The notes: a model not told the origin generated them from the sequence alone. A DNA stretch of 64,000 nt from Acidobacteriota bacterium (GCA_026393755.1 JAPKZO010000023.1:1-64000); one strand, 5' to 3'; numbered from the stretch's first letter, positions 50,397 to 62,190 are shown. Program-made: numbers and translations.

Positions 50397-51620
50397 ATGA
50401 TGCGATTGTTCATGATTTTCCGGGTGGCCTTCAAGGCGCTCGGACGCAACAAGATGCGGACGGCGCTGACCATGCTCGGCATGATCATCGGCGTCGCGGC
50501 CGTCATCGCGATGGTGGCCCTCGGCAGGGGCGCGCAGGAGGGCATCGAGACGTCGATCCAGGCGGCCGGCACGAATTTGATCAACGTGTACGCCGGTAAT
50601 TTCTCGATGGGCGGCGTGCGCCAGGGATCAGGTGCGGCCCAGACCCTGACGCTCGAGGATGCCGCAGCGATTCGCAACGAGGTATCTGGCATCCAGTATA
50701 TGTCGGTGGGCGTCAACACGCGGCAGACGGTCGTCGCCGCCAATCAGAACTGGCAGACGCGCATCAATGGCATCGATGTCGAGTGGCCGCAGATCCGCTC
50801 CTGGGCCGTCAAGTACGGGGCATTTTTCGGTCAGCAGGATGTCACCAGTTCGGCCAAGGTGGCGGTGCTCGGGTCGACCGTATCGAACAATCTGTTCGGC
50901 GAGGAGGCGGATCCCACCGGCCAGATCATCAGGATCAAGAACCAGCCATTCAGAGTGATTGGCGTGATGACCAGCAAGGGCGCCAGTACCGGCGGCGACG
51001 ACCAGGATGACAGCATCCTGATCCCGTACACCACGTGCCAGAAGAAATTGATGGGAATCCAGCACATCCAGAACATGACCATCTCGGCCACCTCAGCCGA
51101 CGAGGTGCCGCTGGTGAAAAGCCGCGTGGAGACCTTGATGCGGACGCGTCACAACATCTTCCCGGGCGACAACGACGACTTCATGCTCCGCACGCTCGAA
51201 GAGATGACGGCCATGCGCACCGAGACGACCAGGACCATGACGGCTCTGCTGTCGGGGATCGCAGGCGTGTCGCTGCTGGTCGGCGGCATCGGCATCATGA
51301 ACATCATGCTGGTGTCGGTTACGGAGCGCACGCGCGAGATTGGCCTTCGGATGGCCATCGGCGCCAAGGGTCGGGACGTCCTTATGCAATTCCTGGTAGA
51401 GGCCGTCGTCTTGAGCCTGTTTGGCGGCGGGATAGGCATCGCGTGTGGATTCGGGCTGGCCAAGATCGTCACGCAGGTGTGGGCGTATCCCACGGCGATT
51501 TCGCCCGATTCGATCGTGCTGGCCTTTGCCTTTTCGGCTATCACCGGCATCTTCTTTGGATTCTATCCGGCCACCAAGGCCGCCAAGCTCGACCCGATTG
51601 AAGCACTGAGGTTCGAGTAA
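50397..51620 (+). CDS. MacB/FtsX-type ABC transporter permease
   Basis: This 407-residue permease has an N-terminal membrane helix after MIFRVAFKALGRNKMRTALTMLG, a large periplasmic MacB-PCD domain (about residues 50-270) and three C-terminal helices in the FtsX domain (GIAGVSLLVGGIGIMNIMLVSVTERTREIGLRMAIGAKG split over the region, GFYPATKAAKLDPIEALRFE at the end). Together with the ATPase, MacA-like adaptor and TolC-like channel it would drive export of a macrolide-like compound, peptide or lipoprotein from the periplasm. Confidence 0.93.
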   Translation: MMRLFMIFRVAFKALGRNKMRTALTMLGMIIGVAAVIAMVALGRGAQEGIETSIQAAGTNLINVYAGNFSMGGVRQGSGAAQTLTLEDAAAIRNEVSGIQYMSVGVNTRQTVVAANQNWQTRINGIDVEWPQIRSWAVKYGAFFGQQDVTSSAKVAVLGSTVSNNLFGEEADPTGQIIRIKNQPFRVIGVMTSKGASTGGDDQDDSILIPYTTCQKKLMGIQHIQNMTISATSADEVPLVKSRVETLMRTRHNIFPGDNDDFMLRTLEEMTAMRTETTRTMTALLSGIAGVSLLVGGIGIMNIMLVSVTERTREIGLRMAIGAKGRDVLMQFLVEAVVLSLFGGGIGIACGFGLAKIVTQVWAYPTAISPDSIVLAFAFSAITGIFFGFYPATKAAKLDPIEALRFE

Positions 51621-51651
51621 CGTCACGTCAACCACAAGGAGTAACGGCAAC

Positions 51652-52113
51652 ATGACAAGAAGGTTTGCATTTCTCGCGATTCTCCTGGCCGTCGCATTGG
51701 CGGTCCCCTCGTTTGCCCAGGCCCCGAAGATCGACTTCTCGGGCAAGTGGATCCAGGACATGGAGAAGAGTGATCCGGCTCCGGCCGGCCGTGGTGGTGG
51801 TGCAGCTAACCCCCAGCAGATCACGATCACCCAGACGCCCACCGAACTCACCATTGAGCGCACAACGGGCCAGGGCACGCAGAAGACCGTCTACAAGCTG
51901 GACGGCAGCGAGAGCTCCAATGCGGGTCGCGGTGGCGACGTGAAGAGCAAGACGAACTGGGACGGCCCCAAGCTGGTCACCAAGTACCAGCAGACGATGG
52001 GCGAGAATACCGTTGACGTCACCGAGACGCGCAGTCTCGAGACCGACGGCACGCTCAAGGTCGTGACGGCGCGCGGGACCAACACGCGCACGGTCGTCTT
52101 CAAGAAGGGCTAA
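51652..52113 (+). CDS. Small secreted protein, lipocalin-like
   Basis: This 153-residue protein has a signal peptide (FAFLAILLAVALAVPSFAQ) and the motif IDFSGKWIQDMEKSDPAP followed by beta-strand-rich sequence (QQITITQTPTELTIERTTG, TKYQQTMGENTVDVTETRSLETDGTLKVVT). Similar FSGTW-type secreted proteins are common in Acidobacteriota and have no established role. It lies 31 bp after the permease gene on the same strand and may be part of the efflux operon. Confidence 0.72.
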   Translation: MTRRFAFLAILLAVALAVPSFAQAPKIDFSGKWIQDMEKSDPAPAGRGGGAANPQQITITQTPTELTIERTTGQGTQKTVYKLDGSESSNAGRGGDVKSKTNWDGPKLVTKYQQTMGENTVDVTETRSLETDGTLKVVTARGTNTRTVVFKKG

Positions 52114-52358
52114 CCGTCGAGCGCCTTCAGTTCAGCATCGAGCGCCGCGAGCGCCCGCTCCAGCATCAGCCGCCGGGCGGGCGCCGTGGCGTCGGTCAGA
52201 TCGGCCGCTGTCCTTTTCCGCGCAAGTTCCAGCGTCGCGCGACGCGTGGAGCGGGCGCGTTCCTCCTCGGACAGCGGTCGATCTCTCTTTTCGGCGCGGC
52301 CTCGCGCGGCCTCTTCCTGCTGCGATTCAACAGACTTGCTTTCCCAGCCTCTGGCCAT
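52110..52358 (-). CDS. Small charged hypothetical protein
   Basis: This 82-residue hydrophilic protein is rich in Arg, Glu and Ala, mostly helical, with MARGWESKSVESQQEEAARG at the start and a helical C-terminus (LMLERALAALDAELKAL). I recognise no family. Its 3' end overlaps the convergent secreted-protein gene by 4 bp. It is the last gene of the dksA-folK cluster, 41 bp after the amidohydrolase. Confidence 0.6.
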   Translation of the reverse strand: MARGWESKSVESQQEEAARGRAEKRDRPLSEEERARSTRRATLELARKRTAADLTDATAPARRLMLERALAALDAELKALDG

Positions 52359-52399
52359 ATCAATCCGGGGATTCCCGCCTTCGCTGACGTCTCACTCCA

Positions 52400-53254
52400 T
52401 CAGCTTCGGCGTGGCAAGCGGGGTTCGGGATTCGGCATCAGAAGATTCGGGATGAGGTCCGCGCGCCTGTCCCTCAAGAACAGCTTCCGCGCGTGGCAGT
52501 CAGCCAACGTCGAGTAGTCCACCTCAGCATACAGTATGACCTCTTCCCCGGCCGCCGCCCGCGCGGTCACCCGCCCGGCCGGATCACAGACAAACGACTC
52601 CCCCGCAAATTCCATATCCGGCTCGGCACCGACGCGATTGGCGAGCGCCGTGAAATAGCCGTTCTGGAACGCCGCCACCCGCAACTCAGCTTCGTACAGT
52701 CCGTCGGGCCACTCCCCCACCATCCCGGCCTGCGGCACCACGACAAGATCGGCGCCGTGCAGCGCCAGGCTCCGCATCACTTCCGGATAGTGCCGGTCGT
52801 AGCAGATCGCCACGCCAATTCTCCCGGCGGCCGTGTCGTACACGGGCATGCCGTGGTCGCCAGGCGTGTAATAGTCCTGCTCAAAGAAGCGGGGCATCTG
52901 CGCAATGTGCAGCATCCGGGTGGTGCCCAGTAGCCGGCCATCAGCATCAATCACGGGCGAACTGTCATAGGCCCGATCCTGCTCACGCTCATAGAGATTG
53001 AGCACGACGACGACCCCCAGTCTTGCGGCGAGGCTGGAGAACGCGTCAGTGGTGGGGCCTGGCACCGTCTCCCCCAGCGCTGCCGGAACCGGTCCGCCGG
53101 GGCGACAGCATGGGAAGAAGGGTGTGAACGCCAACTCCGGAAACGCCACCAGTCTCGCGCCGCCCGAGGCCGCCTCTGCGACCGCCTCGAGTCCTCTCGC
53201 GACGTTGGCGGTCAGGTCTGGTCCGGCCCGATGTTGGACTATGGCGATGCGCAC
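52400..53254 (-). CDS. Carbon-nitrogen hydrolase (nitrilase superfamily) lacking the usual lysine
   Basis: This 284-residue protein has the catalytic Glu in FPELAFTPFF (E40) and the nucleophile Cys in AICYDRHYPEVM (C151), with the second conserved Glu in RFFEQDYYTPGDHG. The position where nitrilase-superfamily enzymes have the catalytic Lys (R-K-M-H in close relatives) reads R-M-L-H, with Met114 in its place. It would otherwise fit the N-carbamoylputrescine amidase-like group. The start is GTG at 53254, with GGAAGGAG seven bases upstream, overlapping folK by 16 bp. It may be a real subfamily with altered chemistry. Confidence 0.85.
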   Translation of the reverse strand: MRIAIVQHRAGPDLTANVARGLEAVAEAASGGARLVAFPELAFTPFFPCCRPGGPVPAALGETVPGPTTDAFSSLAARLGVVVVLNLYEREQDRAYDSSPVIDADGRLLGTTRMLHIAQMPRFFEQDYYTPGDHGMPVYDTAAGRIGVAICYDRHYPEVMRSLALHGADLVVVPQAGMVGEWPDGLYEAELRVAAFQNGYFTALANRVGAEPDMEFAGESFVCDPAGRVTARAAAGEEVILYAEVDYSTLADCHARKLFLRDRRADLIPNLLMPNPEPRLPRRS

Positions 53255-53721
53255 GCGTGATGCTCCTTCCACCGCTCGTACAGCTGGCCGACCGTCAGTC
53301 CCGTTGTCGGGTCACTCATGTCGGGTGCGATCTGGGCCAGGGGCCGCAGCACGAATTCGCGCTCCCGAAACCGCGGGTGCGGCACCGACAGCCCGGTCTC
53401 GTCGACAATCCGAGCGCCAAACAAGATCAGATCCAGGTCGAGCGTCCTGGGCGCGCCAGGATGGGGCCGATGTCGGCCGCACGCCTGTTCGATGGCGAGC
53501 AGGCGCTCGAGCAGCGATCGCGCGTCGAGGGCGCAAACCCCCGTCAACGCGCCATTCAGAAACCGGGGTTGTGGCTCGACGCCGACCGGTTCGGTCTCGA
53601 CCAGATCCGAGACGATCATGTCGGACAGTTCGCGTCGCAGCAGGACGATGGCGTGTCGGAGATGCGCTCTCCGCTCGCCGAGGTTGCTGCCGAGCGCTAT
53701 CGCGACGCGCTCCACGGGCAC
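53239..53721 (-). CDS. folK: 2-amino-4-hydroxy-6-hydroxymethyldihydropteridine pyrophosphokinase FolK
   Basis: This 160-residue enzyme makes the pyrophosphorylated pterin for folate synthesis. VAIALGSNLGERRAHLRHAI, VETEPVGVEPQPRFLNGAL, LAIEQACGRHRPHPGAPRTLDLDLILFG (metal-binding Asp residues) and LSVPHPRFREREFVLRPLAQIAP are all present. The start is GTG at 53721. The gene sits between a ferritin-like protein and the amidohydrolase in a tightly packed cluster. Confidence 0.95.
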   Translation of the reverse strand: MPVERVAIALGSNLGERRAHLRHAIVLLRRELSDMIVSDLVETEPVGVEPQPRFLNGALTGVCALDARSLLERLLAIEQACGRHRPHPGAPRTLDLDLILFGARIVDETGLSVPHPRFREREFVLRPLAQIAPDMSDPTTGLTVGQLYERWKEHHACASP

Positions 53722-53730
53722 GCGACCGGG

Positions 53731-54222
53731 TTAACCGATCCAGCGGGTCGACAATACGCCGCCGCCGGTCCCGGTGGTGTCGGGTCTGCGGCCGAGCAGG
53801 TCGTTCCGGCCGGTCGCCGCCAGTTCGAAAAAGCGCTGATGTTCAACCGCCTCACCCAGCATCAGGTCGAGCATCTTCCGGTGACGCGCATGGGTGATCG
53901 CCAGCACGCGAGGCCGCCAGCGCGCGACGAAATCGCGCTCGGCCGCCACGTCCGCCTCGAACAGCACCCGTGCGCCCGCTTCGCCTTTGGCAGGCACCGG
54001 CACGTCGGGAACCGTTACGTCGGCGTCGAACGGCTCACCCGCATCGCTGAGCGCCGCCCTCAGCCAGCACAGGTGGGTTTCTTCCCGCCCGATCACCTGC
54101 TGATAGGTGTTGTTGAAGTCATAGCTCGAGACCATCTGCGCAGCCCGCTCGTGACGGCGCATCAACGCCAGTTTGTCCCGGCAGACGTCCCGCAGCACGG
54201 TGACCAAATCCGTCGGCTTCAC
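53731..54222 (-). CDS. Ferritin-like helical protein
   Basis: This 163-residue mostly helical protein starts with GTG at 54222, which overlaps the stop of the dksA-like gene by four bases. Segments such as DKLALMRRHERAAQMVSSYDFNNTYQQVIGREETHLCWLRAAL and the C-terminal HRKMLDLMLGEAVEHQRFFELAATGR carry Glu and His residues spaced as in ferritin-like/rubrerythrin-like four-helix bundles. Iron binding is an inference. No close family can be named. Confidence 0.65.
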   Translation of the reverse strand: MKPTDLVTVLRDVCRDKLALMRRHERAAQMVSSYDFNNTYQQVIGREETHLCWLRAALSDAGEPFDADVTVPDVPVPAKGEAGARVLFEADVAAERDFVARWRPRVLAITHARHRKMLDLMLGEAVEHQRFFELAATGRNDLLGRRPDTTGTGGGVLSTRWIG

Positions 54223-54551
54223 GAGTTCTGCTTTTCCTTGCAGCCGATGCAGACACGGGTCCAGGGAATCGCGCTCAACCTTGGCGCCGAAATGGGCTCC
54301 CCGCAGTCCCGGCACACGCCGTACGTCCCCTTGTCGAGCCTGACCAGCGCCTCTTCGATCGCCTGCAGGATCTTCGCGTCGGTCTGTTTCAGCTTCAGCT
54401 GAATGTGGACTTCGTTGTTGCCATCCGCCTGATCGGCGAGATCGCCCTGTCGCGAGTTGGTCTCAATCGACGCCTGGAGGGGTCGGATGCCTCCCTGCGA
54501 CAGGAGTTCCATCCTCTTCCTCAGCAACGTCTCCCGGTTCGTGTCGGACAT
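54219..54551 (-). CDS. DksA/TraR-type zinc-finger protein
   Basis: This 110-residue protein has a helical N-terminus (a hairpin with ETLLRKRMELLSQGG and KLKQTDAKILQAIEEALVRLDKG) and a C-terminal four-Cys zinc finger in YGVCRDCGEPI and RVCIGCKEKQ. DksA-family proteins bind in the RNA polymerase secondary channel; the acidic tip of the coiled coil here (EVHIQ-KLKQTD) differs from the DxxDxA of classic DksA, so it is best called DksA/TraR-like. It heads an overlapping gene cluster. Confidence 0.88.
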   Translation of the reverse strand: MSDTNRETLLRKRMELLSQGGIRPLQASIETNSRQGDLADQADGNNEVHIQLKLKQTDAKILQAIEEALVRLDKGTYGVCRDCGEPISAPRLSAIPWTRVCIGCKEKQNS

Positions 54552-54775
54552 TCCTCACTCCTGCGTGCCCCAATGCCGAAATGCGCCCGTGCATCCCGAG
54601 CGACCGAATGGCCGATCATAGCACGTCCATTTCAATCAGGAAGCGGGCCGACTGACCGGTGGGAGTCTGGCGACTCCTCATCTTCGTCCATCGCCTGGCG
54701 GCGTCAACGGGGGGGGCGTGTAGATGTCGGCCGGCGGACCCCGGGCGTCTGGTTCGCCGGCCGGGCAGGCAGAGG

Positions 54776-55180
54776 CTACTTCTTGGCGTGCGGGCTTTTC
54801 ACCGACTCGTGGGTATGTTTCGCCTTGGTCACGAGCACCAGATAGCCGTCCTCTCCGGGGACCTGCAGTTCAGAGAGGTAGAGTTTGCCGTTGAGCTTGT
54901 CAAAGACCACTTCCGCATCTGTCAGGGCCTTGCGCTCGGAGATGCGCGTCTCAACCGGCAGGAGCACGCCGGCCTTCTTCACGTTCATCGGCTCCAGATT
55001 GAGGACATCGCGCGTGCCGTTCGCGACGAGGGAGTACGAGCCAGCCACGAAGGTCTGACCGCGTGCCACGAAATCGAAGGACGTCTGGAAATTGTACCGC
55101 TCCTGGGCGAGCGCCGGCCGACTGCCTGCCACGACCACGAGTGCGACTGCCACGACTCTGAGTAACCTGCGAAGTCTCAT
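54776..55180 (-). CDS. Small secreted protein with conserved upstream element
   Basis: This 134-residue protein has a signal peptide (LLRVVAVALVVVAGSRPALAQ) and a beta-rich mature part (YNFQTSFDFVARGQTFVAGSYSLVANG, LSELQVPGEDGYLVLVTKAKH). Such small exported proteins are frequent in Acidobacteriota and have no known role. AGGAGG precedes the ATG strongly. The promoter region holds the conserved 55222-55286 element shared with the STAS gene, and the two-component system lies directly upstream, so control by that response regulator is likely. The 224 bp after the gene (54552-54775) show no feature. Confidence 0.72.
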   Translation of the reverse strand: MRLRRLLRVVAVALVVVAGSRPALAQERYNFQTSFDFVARGQTFVAGSYSLVANGTRDVLNLEPMNVKKAGVLLPVETRISERKALTDAEVVFDKLNGKLYLSELQVPGEDGYLVLVTKAKHTHESVKSPHAKK

Positions 55181-55221
55181 AACTCACCTCCTGGCGCGTT
55201 CATCATCGCGCCGGTCTACTT

Positions 55222-55286
55222 GATGAGACGGCCGGCAGATGAGCCAGGGCCTTAAGCCAGGATTAATTGCGCTTAATTTTCTCGTG
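55222..55286 (-). promoter_or_regulatory. Conserved element A: GATGAGACG + TTAAT direct repeats
   Basis: On the plus strand GATGAGACG (55222-55230) is followed 38 bp further by GGATTAATTGCGCTTAAT (55260-55277) and TCGTG (55282-55286). TTAA boxes recur at 10-11-bp spacing (55252, 55263 and 55273), as in tandem sites of OmpR/PhoB-type regulators. The same layout with the same 38-bp spacing occurs at 58260-58325. It lies 42 bp upstream of the secreted-protein start codon at 55180. Confidence 0.65.
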
Positions 55287-55346
55287 ATTCGGGATGGACG
55301 CTGCCGGCGCGCCTGAAAGGCGCTCAACGGGCCGTCGCCGGGGTCG

Positions 55347-55377
55347 CCCCGGGGCTGTCGAGCGACAGCGGCCGGGG
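55347..55377 (-). terminator. Hairpin after the histidine kinase gene
   Basis: GCTGTCG/CGACAGC (55354-55369) forms a stem extended outwards by CCCCGG (55347-55352) and CCGGGG (55372-55377). It begins directly after the kinase stop codon on the minus strand and would end the two-component operon before the next gene. No T-tract is present. Confidence 0.55.
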
Positions 55378-56781
55378 TCAGGCTCGACCGACTGGCAACG
55401 TGACGGTAAACGTGGAGCCTTCACCGAGCCGGCTCTCGACACTCGCCGTCCCGCGGTGTTGTTCCGCAATCCATCTGACCAGGCTGAGGCCGAGTCCCGC
55501 ACCCTCAGTCGCGGGCGAACGGGCGCGATCGGCCCGAAAGAAGCGCTCGAACACATGTGGAGCATCTTCGATCGACAGACCGATGCCGGAGTCCTCCACG
55601 TCTATCCGGGCCATGTCGGCCTGCCGGGAGAGTCGCACCACCACCCGGCCATCCTCCTCGGTGAACTTCAGGGCGTTTCCAAGAAGGTTCAGCAGCAGCC
55701 GCCGGAGCCAGCCGGTGTCTCCGTCGACGATCACAATCCCTGACTTCTCGCAGCTCAACGAAATGGATCTCGCCTGAGCGACCGGTTCGAGCTGCTCAAC
55801 GAGAGAGGCTGCCAGATCTCCGAGATCGACCGGCGCAAACGTCAGTCGAATCTGTCCAGCCTCGGCGCGGGCCAGAGTCAGGATCTGATCGATCAATCGC
55901 GTCAGCCTGTCGATCTCCTCAATCTCGCTCGACAACACGCGCTGCTGTGCGTCGCTCGTGCCCGGAATCCGAAGGGCCAGCTCAATCTCGCCCCGTAGCG
56001 CCGCCAGCGGCGTGCGCAATTCGTGCGCCAGCGCGGCGCTGAACTGACGCATTTCTCCGACGGCGTGTTCCAGACGGCCGAGAGTCTCGTTGAACGCGTA
56101 CGCGACCCGATCGAGTTCATCGTCTGCTCCCCGAACAGGCAGACGGTAATCGAGGGTCGTCACGTCGATCTGTCGCGCTGCCCCAGCCATCCGCGAGAGG
56201 GGGCGCAAGGCTACACCGGAAAGCCACCACGCGCCGAACGCGGCGGCGAGCAGCGCTGCCGGCACGGGCCAGAGCAGCAGGTCTCGATAGCGCCCCAACG
56301 CGGCATCCATCGGGGCCAGGGGGACTCCCACCTGCAGGAGATACGCGGCGTGGCCCGGCAGCGTCCTCAGGCTGGAGGCCACGCGAAGCCGGCCATACGC
56401 GGTCTCGACATCGAATCGTGTCGGCTGAGCGCGAAACGCTCTGACCTCGGCGGGAGTCAGCTCGAGACCGAGAGACGTAAAGCCGCTCGACGTCGCAAGA
56501 CGACGCCCCGTCTCGACATCGTAGACCCGGAAGTACCTGGTCGCCTCGTGGACAAACGCCGCCTGGTCGTTGTCGCTGGCATCGAATGCGACCGAGGCGG
56601 TGTCGCCACCCAACTGCAGATACCCGTGAAGGCCGTCTGTCAATTGCGTGAGGCGTTCGGTGACGTCGGCGTCGAGCCACCGGTCCAGCAGTTGATAGGA
56701 CCCGATGCTGAATGCCGCGAGCACTACCCCGAACACGACCGTGGAGATCGCCGCCAGCCGGGCGCGCAACGACAGGATCAT
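55378..56781 (-). CDS. Sensor histidine kinase
   Basis: This 467-residue membrane kinase has an N-terminal membrane helix (LAAISTVVFGVVLAAFSIGSYQLL), a periplasmic sensor region of about 130 residues, a second helix (LLLWPVPAALLAAAFGAWWLSG), a HAMP-like linker, a HisKA dimerisation domain with phospho-His in ALAHELRTPLAALRG, and an HATPase domain with N box LLNLLGNALKFTEEDG, G1 DSGIGLSIEDA and G2 GAGLGLSLVRWIAEQH. It is translationally coupled to the response regulator (4-bp overlap). The signal is unknown. Confidence 0.93.
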   Translation of the reverse strand: MILSLRARLAAISTVVFGVVLAAFSIGSYQLLDRWLDADVTERLTQLTDGLHGYLQLGGDTASVAFDASDNDQAAFVHEATRYFRVYDVETGRRLATSSGFTSLGLELTPAEVRAFRAQPTRFDVETAYGRLRVASSLRTLPGHAAYLLQVGVPLAPMDAALGRYRDLLLWPVPAALLAAAFGAWWLSGVALRPLSRMAGAARQIDVTTLDYRLPVRGADDELDRVAYAFNETLGRLEHAVGEMRQFSAALAHELRTPLAALRGEIELALRIPGTSDAQQRVLSSEIEEIDRLTRLIDQILTLARAEAGQIRLTFAPVDLGDLAASLVEQLEPVAQARSISLSCEKSGIVIVDGDTGWLRRLLLNLLGNALKFTEEDGRVVVRLSRQADMARIDVEDSGIGLSIEDAPHVFERFFRADRARSPATEGAGLGLSLVRWIAEQHRGTASVESRLGEGSTFTVTLPVGRA

Positions 56782-57455
56782 GACGGCGAATCGGTGAGGA
56801 TGTAGCCCACGCCGCGGATGGTGCGAATCAGGGGAACGGCGAATCCCCTGTCAATCTTGTTTCGCAGCGAATTGATGTGCACTTCGACGACGTTGCTGAT
56901 GCTGTCGAAGTGGATGTCCCAGACGTGCTCGATGATCAGGGTCTTCGGCAGCGGCCGATCGGCGTGCTGCATCAGAAACTCGAGGAGCGCGTATTCCTTG
57001 GGTTTCAGGTCGATGGCGGTTCCGCCTCGCCGCACGCTCCGACGAACGGTGTCCAGTTCGAGGTCGGCGACGCGCAACACGCTCTCCCTGGGTTCTCCGC
57101 GCCTGAGCAGCGCCCGGAGGCGAGCCGACAGCTCAGCCAGCGCAAACGGCTTCGTCATGTAATCATCCGCGCCGGCATCCAGACCCGTCACGCGATCGTC
57201 CAGCGAGTCTTTCGCCGAGAGAATGATCACGGGAAGTGACGCCTTCCACGCGCGGATGTCGCGGAGCACCTGGAACCCGGACCGGCCCGGCAGCATCAAG
57301 TCGAGTACGACCGCGTCATAGTCGATCGTGCGAGCCTGCTCTCCGGCCCCGGCGCCGTCGTGAAGAAGGTCGACGGCGTAGCCCTCCTGCTCCAGGCCGG
57401 TCTGGATGAAGCTCGCAACTTTCCGATCGTCTTCAATCACCAGGACGCGCATCAT
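56778..57455 (-). CDS. OmpR/PhoB-family response regulator
   Basis: This 225-residue regulator has a receiver domain with acidic pocket IEDDRK, phosphoacceptor Asp52 in VVLDLMLPGRSG and Lys in ILSAKDSLDD. A winged-helix DNA-binding domain follows (LKPKEYALLEFLMQHADRP, NVVEVHINSLRNKIDRGF, LIRTIRGVGYIL). OmpR-type proteins bind direct repeats with 10-11-bp spacing, which matches the TTAA repeats in the two elements that flank this operon. The gene is first in the operon with the kinase. Confidence 0.94.
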   Translation of the reverse strand: MMRVLVIEDDRKVASFIQTGLEQEGYAVDLLHDGAGAGEQARTIDYDAVVLDLMLPGRSGFQVLRDIRAWKASLPVIILSAKDSLDDRVTGLDAGADDYMTKPFALAELSARLRALLRRGEPRESVLRVADLELDTVRRSVRRGGTAIDLKPKEYALLEFLMQHADRPLPKTLIIEHVWDIHFDSISNVVEVHINSLRNKIDRGFAVPLIRTIRGVGYILTDSPS

Positions 57456-57784
57456 CTACCCCGCGTTGGTTGGCGGATGCCGGGACGCTGGCCCACAGTC
57501 CTGCGGGAACCCGCTTTCACGCCCTCACAATACAGGGAGTGCGCCCTGGGCAACAAGTGGCTGCATCATCATCAGCCTGGCCTGCGGTGGGTCGGCTCGG
57601 CCGGACGCGGAGGTCGCGTACGCGCTCGTCCGACGCGGAATTCGAGCACCGCGTCGGGGACGGGCTCTTCTCGAGATGGACTGGCCAGATGAGGTGCCCG
57701 TGACCTCTCTGTTCACTCTTGAACACCTCCTGGTGCCGGTTCATCCCGGTCTGGCGCCATGCACCCGCGCACGCCCGGTGGCGC
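57456..57784. other. Non-coding gap between response regulator and STAS gene
   Basis: I see no gene in these ~330 bases; short frames here have no family features. The region contains the upstream sequence of the two-component operon and the 3' end of the STAS transcript. No distinct promoter or hairpin stands out. Confidence 0.4.
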
Positions 57785-58144
57785 TCAATGGGGCACGGTT
57801 GCCTGCTCAAAGCTGGCCAACGCCTCTGGTTCGTCCTCGAAGCAGTCGAACACCGTCACGAGCTTCGTCAACACCAGGAGATCGTTGAGCCGCTTGTTGA
57901 CGTTGACCAGCTTGACGGCCGCGCTCCGGTTCCGCGCGGCGGATTGCGCCTGGACGAGATCCCCGAGCCCGGCGCTATCCACATATCGCACGTGCCCGAG
58001 ATCGAGCACGAGACGGGTATGCCCTTCCTGAATGACGCGTCGAACGGTGTCCGCCACTCGAGGGACTCCGCTTCCAGTCATGGTGATGTCGCCCAGAATC
58101 GACAACACGACCACGTCTCCCACGGCCCGTTGCTGGATGTCCAT
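57785..58144 (-). CDS. STAS-domain protein (anti-sigma factor antagonist-like)
   Basis: This 119-residue single-domain protein has the STAS fold. The phosphorylatable Ser is in RYVDSAGLGDLVQ (S57), and strands around VVVLSILGDITMTG and AVKLVNVNKRLNDLL complete the family pattern. Such proteins bind an anti-sigma kinase and release a sigma factor when dephosphorylated. No anti-sigma kinase of the RsbW type is in the window, so the partner is elsewhere. The ATG at 58144 has a GAGGG upstream; an extension to 58243 is possible. It shares an upstream element with the secreted-protein gene. Confidence 0.85.
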   Translation of the reverse strand: MDIQQRAVGDVVVLSILGDITMTGSGVPRVADTVRRVIQEGHTRLVLDLGHVRYVDSAGLGDLVQAQSAARNRSAAVKLVNVNKRLNDLLVLTKLVTVFDCFEDEPEALASFEQATVPH

Positions 58145-58259
58145 GACACCCTCGCTCCCATGACGTGTGTCTTCCCGGAAGGACGGACCGCCCCGCGAAC
58201 CATGATGGTCGCCGCGGCGGTCCGCCACGCGCGCATTCGGCATCGTGCTCGTTCTATCC

Positions 58260-58325
58260 GATGAGACGATCGGTCCCCCGTCGGGGACATGAAGTCGGGA
58301 TTAATTGCACTTAATATTGATCGTG
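58260..58325 (-). promoter_or_regulatory. Conserved element B: GATGAGACG + TTAAT direct repeats, between STAS and PFOR genes
   Basis: GATGAGACG (58260-58268), GGATTAATTGCACTTAAT (58298-58315) and TCGTG (58321-58325) repeat the element at 55222-55286, with the same 38-bp distance between the first two parts. It lies 116 bp upstream of the STAS start codon in the 425-bp divergent region before the PFOR gene. No other gene is seen between 58145 and 58569; the PFOR frame remains open upstream to 58390 but without family similarity. Confidence 0.65.
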
Positions 58326-58569
58326 GTTCCGCCGCCGCGCGCGGGACTTCACAAAGGCGCGCCAGCGTAGTACGCTTTAAGGGAGATCGGTGAGCGGTTT
58401 GCCACCGGCGTGGGCGTCTGTTCAGTTCCCCCCGCTTGACCCTCGCGGCGCTATCCAACGTGTGGCCCCAGCGGCAGTTCGCACCCGACGCCGAGACGAG
58501 GCACATCGTGTGGCCGTGACGTCGGCACCGATAGTCTGCGCTCGAACCAATTCCGGAGACACGAAACAC

Positions 58570-62133
<3,564 letters not shown>

Positions 62134-62148
62134 TCGCCTTGCACATCT

Positions 62149-62176
62149 GCCCGGTCTCCCGTATCGGGAGCCGGGC
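62149..62176 (+). terminator. Hairpin between PFOR and DHOD-like genes
   Basis: GCCCGG(T)CTCCCG (62149-62161) pairs with CGGGAGCCGGGC (62165-62176) with one bulged T and a 3-base loop. It sits in the 57-bp gap before the DHOD-like gene and could attenuate read-through or protect the PFOR mRNA. No T-tract follows. Confidence 0.55.
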
Positions 62177-62190
62177 GTTGGAGAGCCCAC

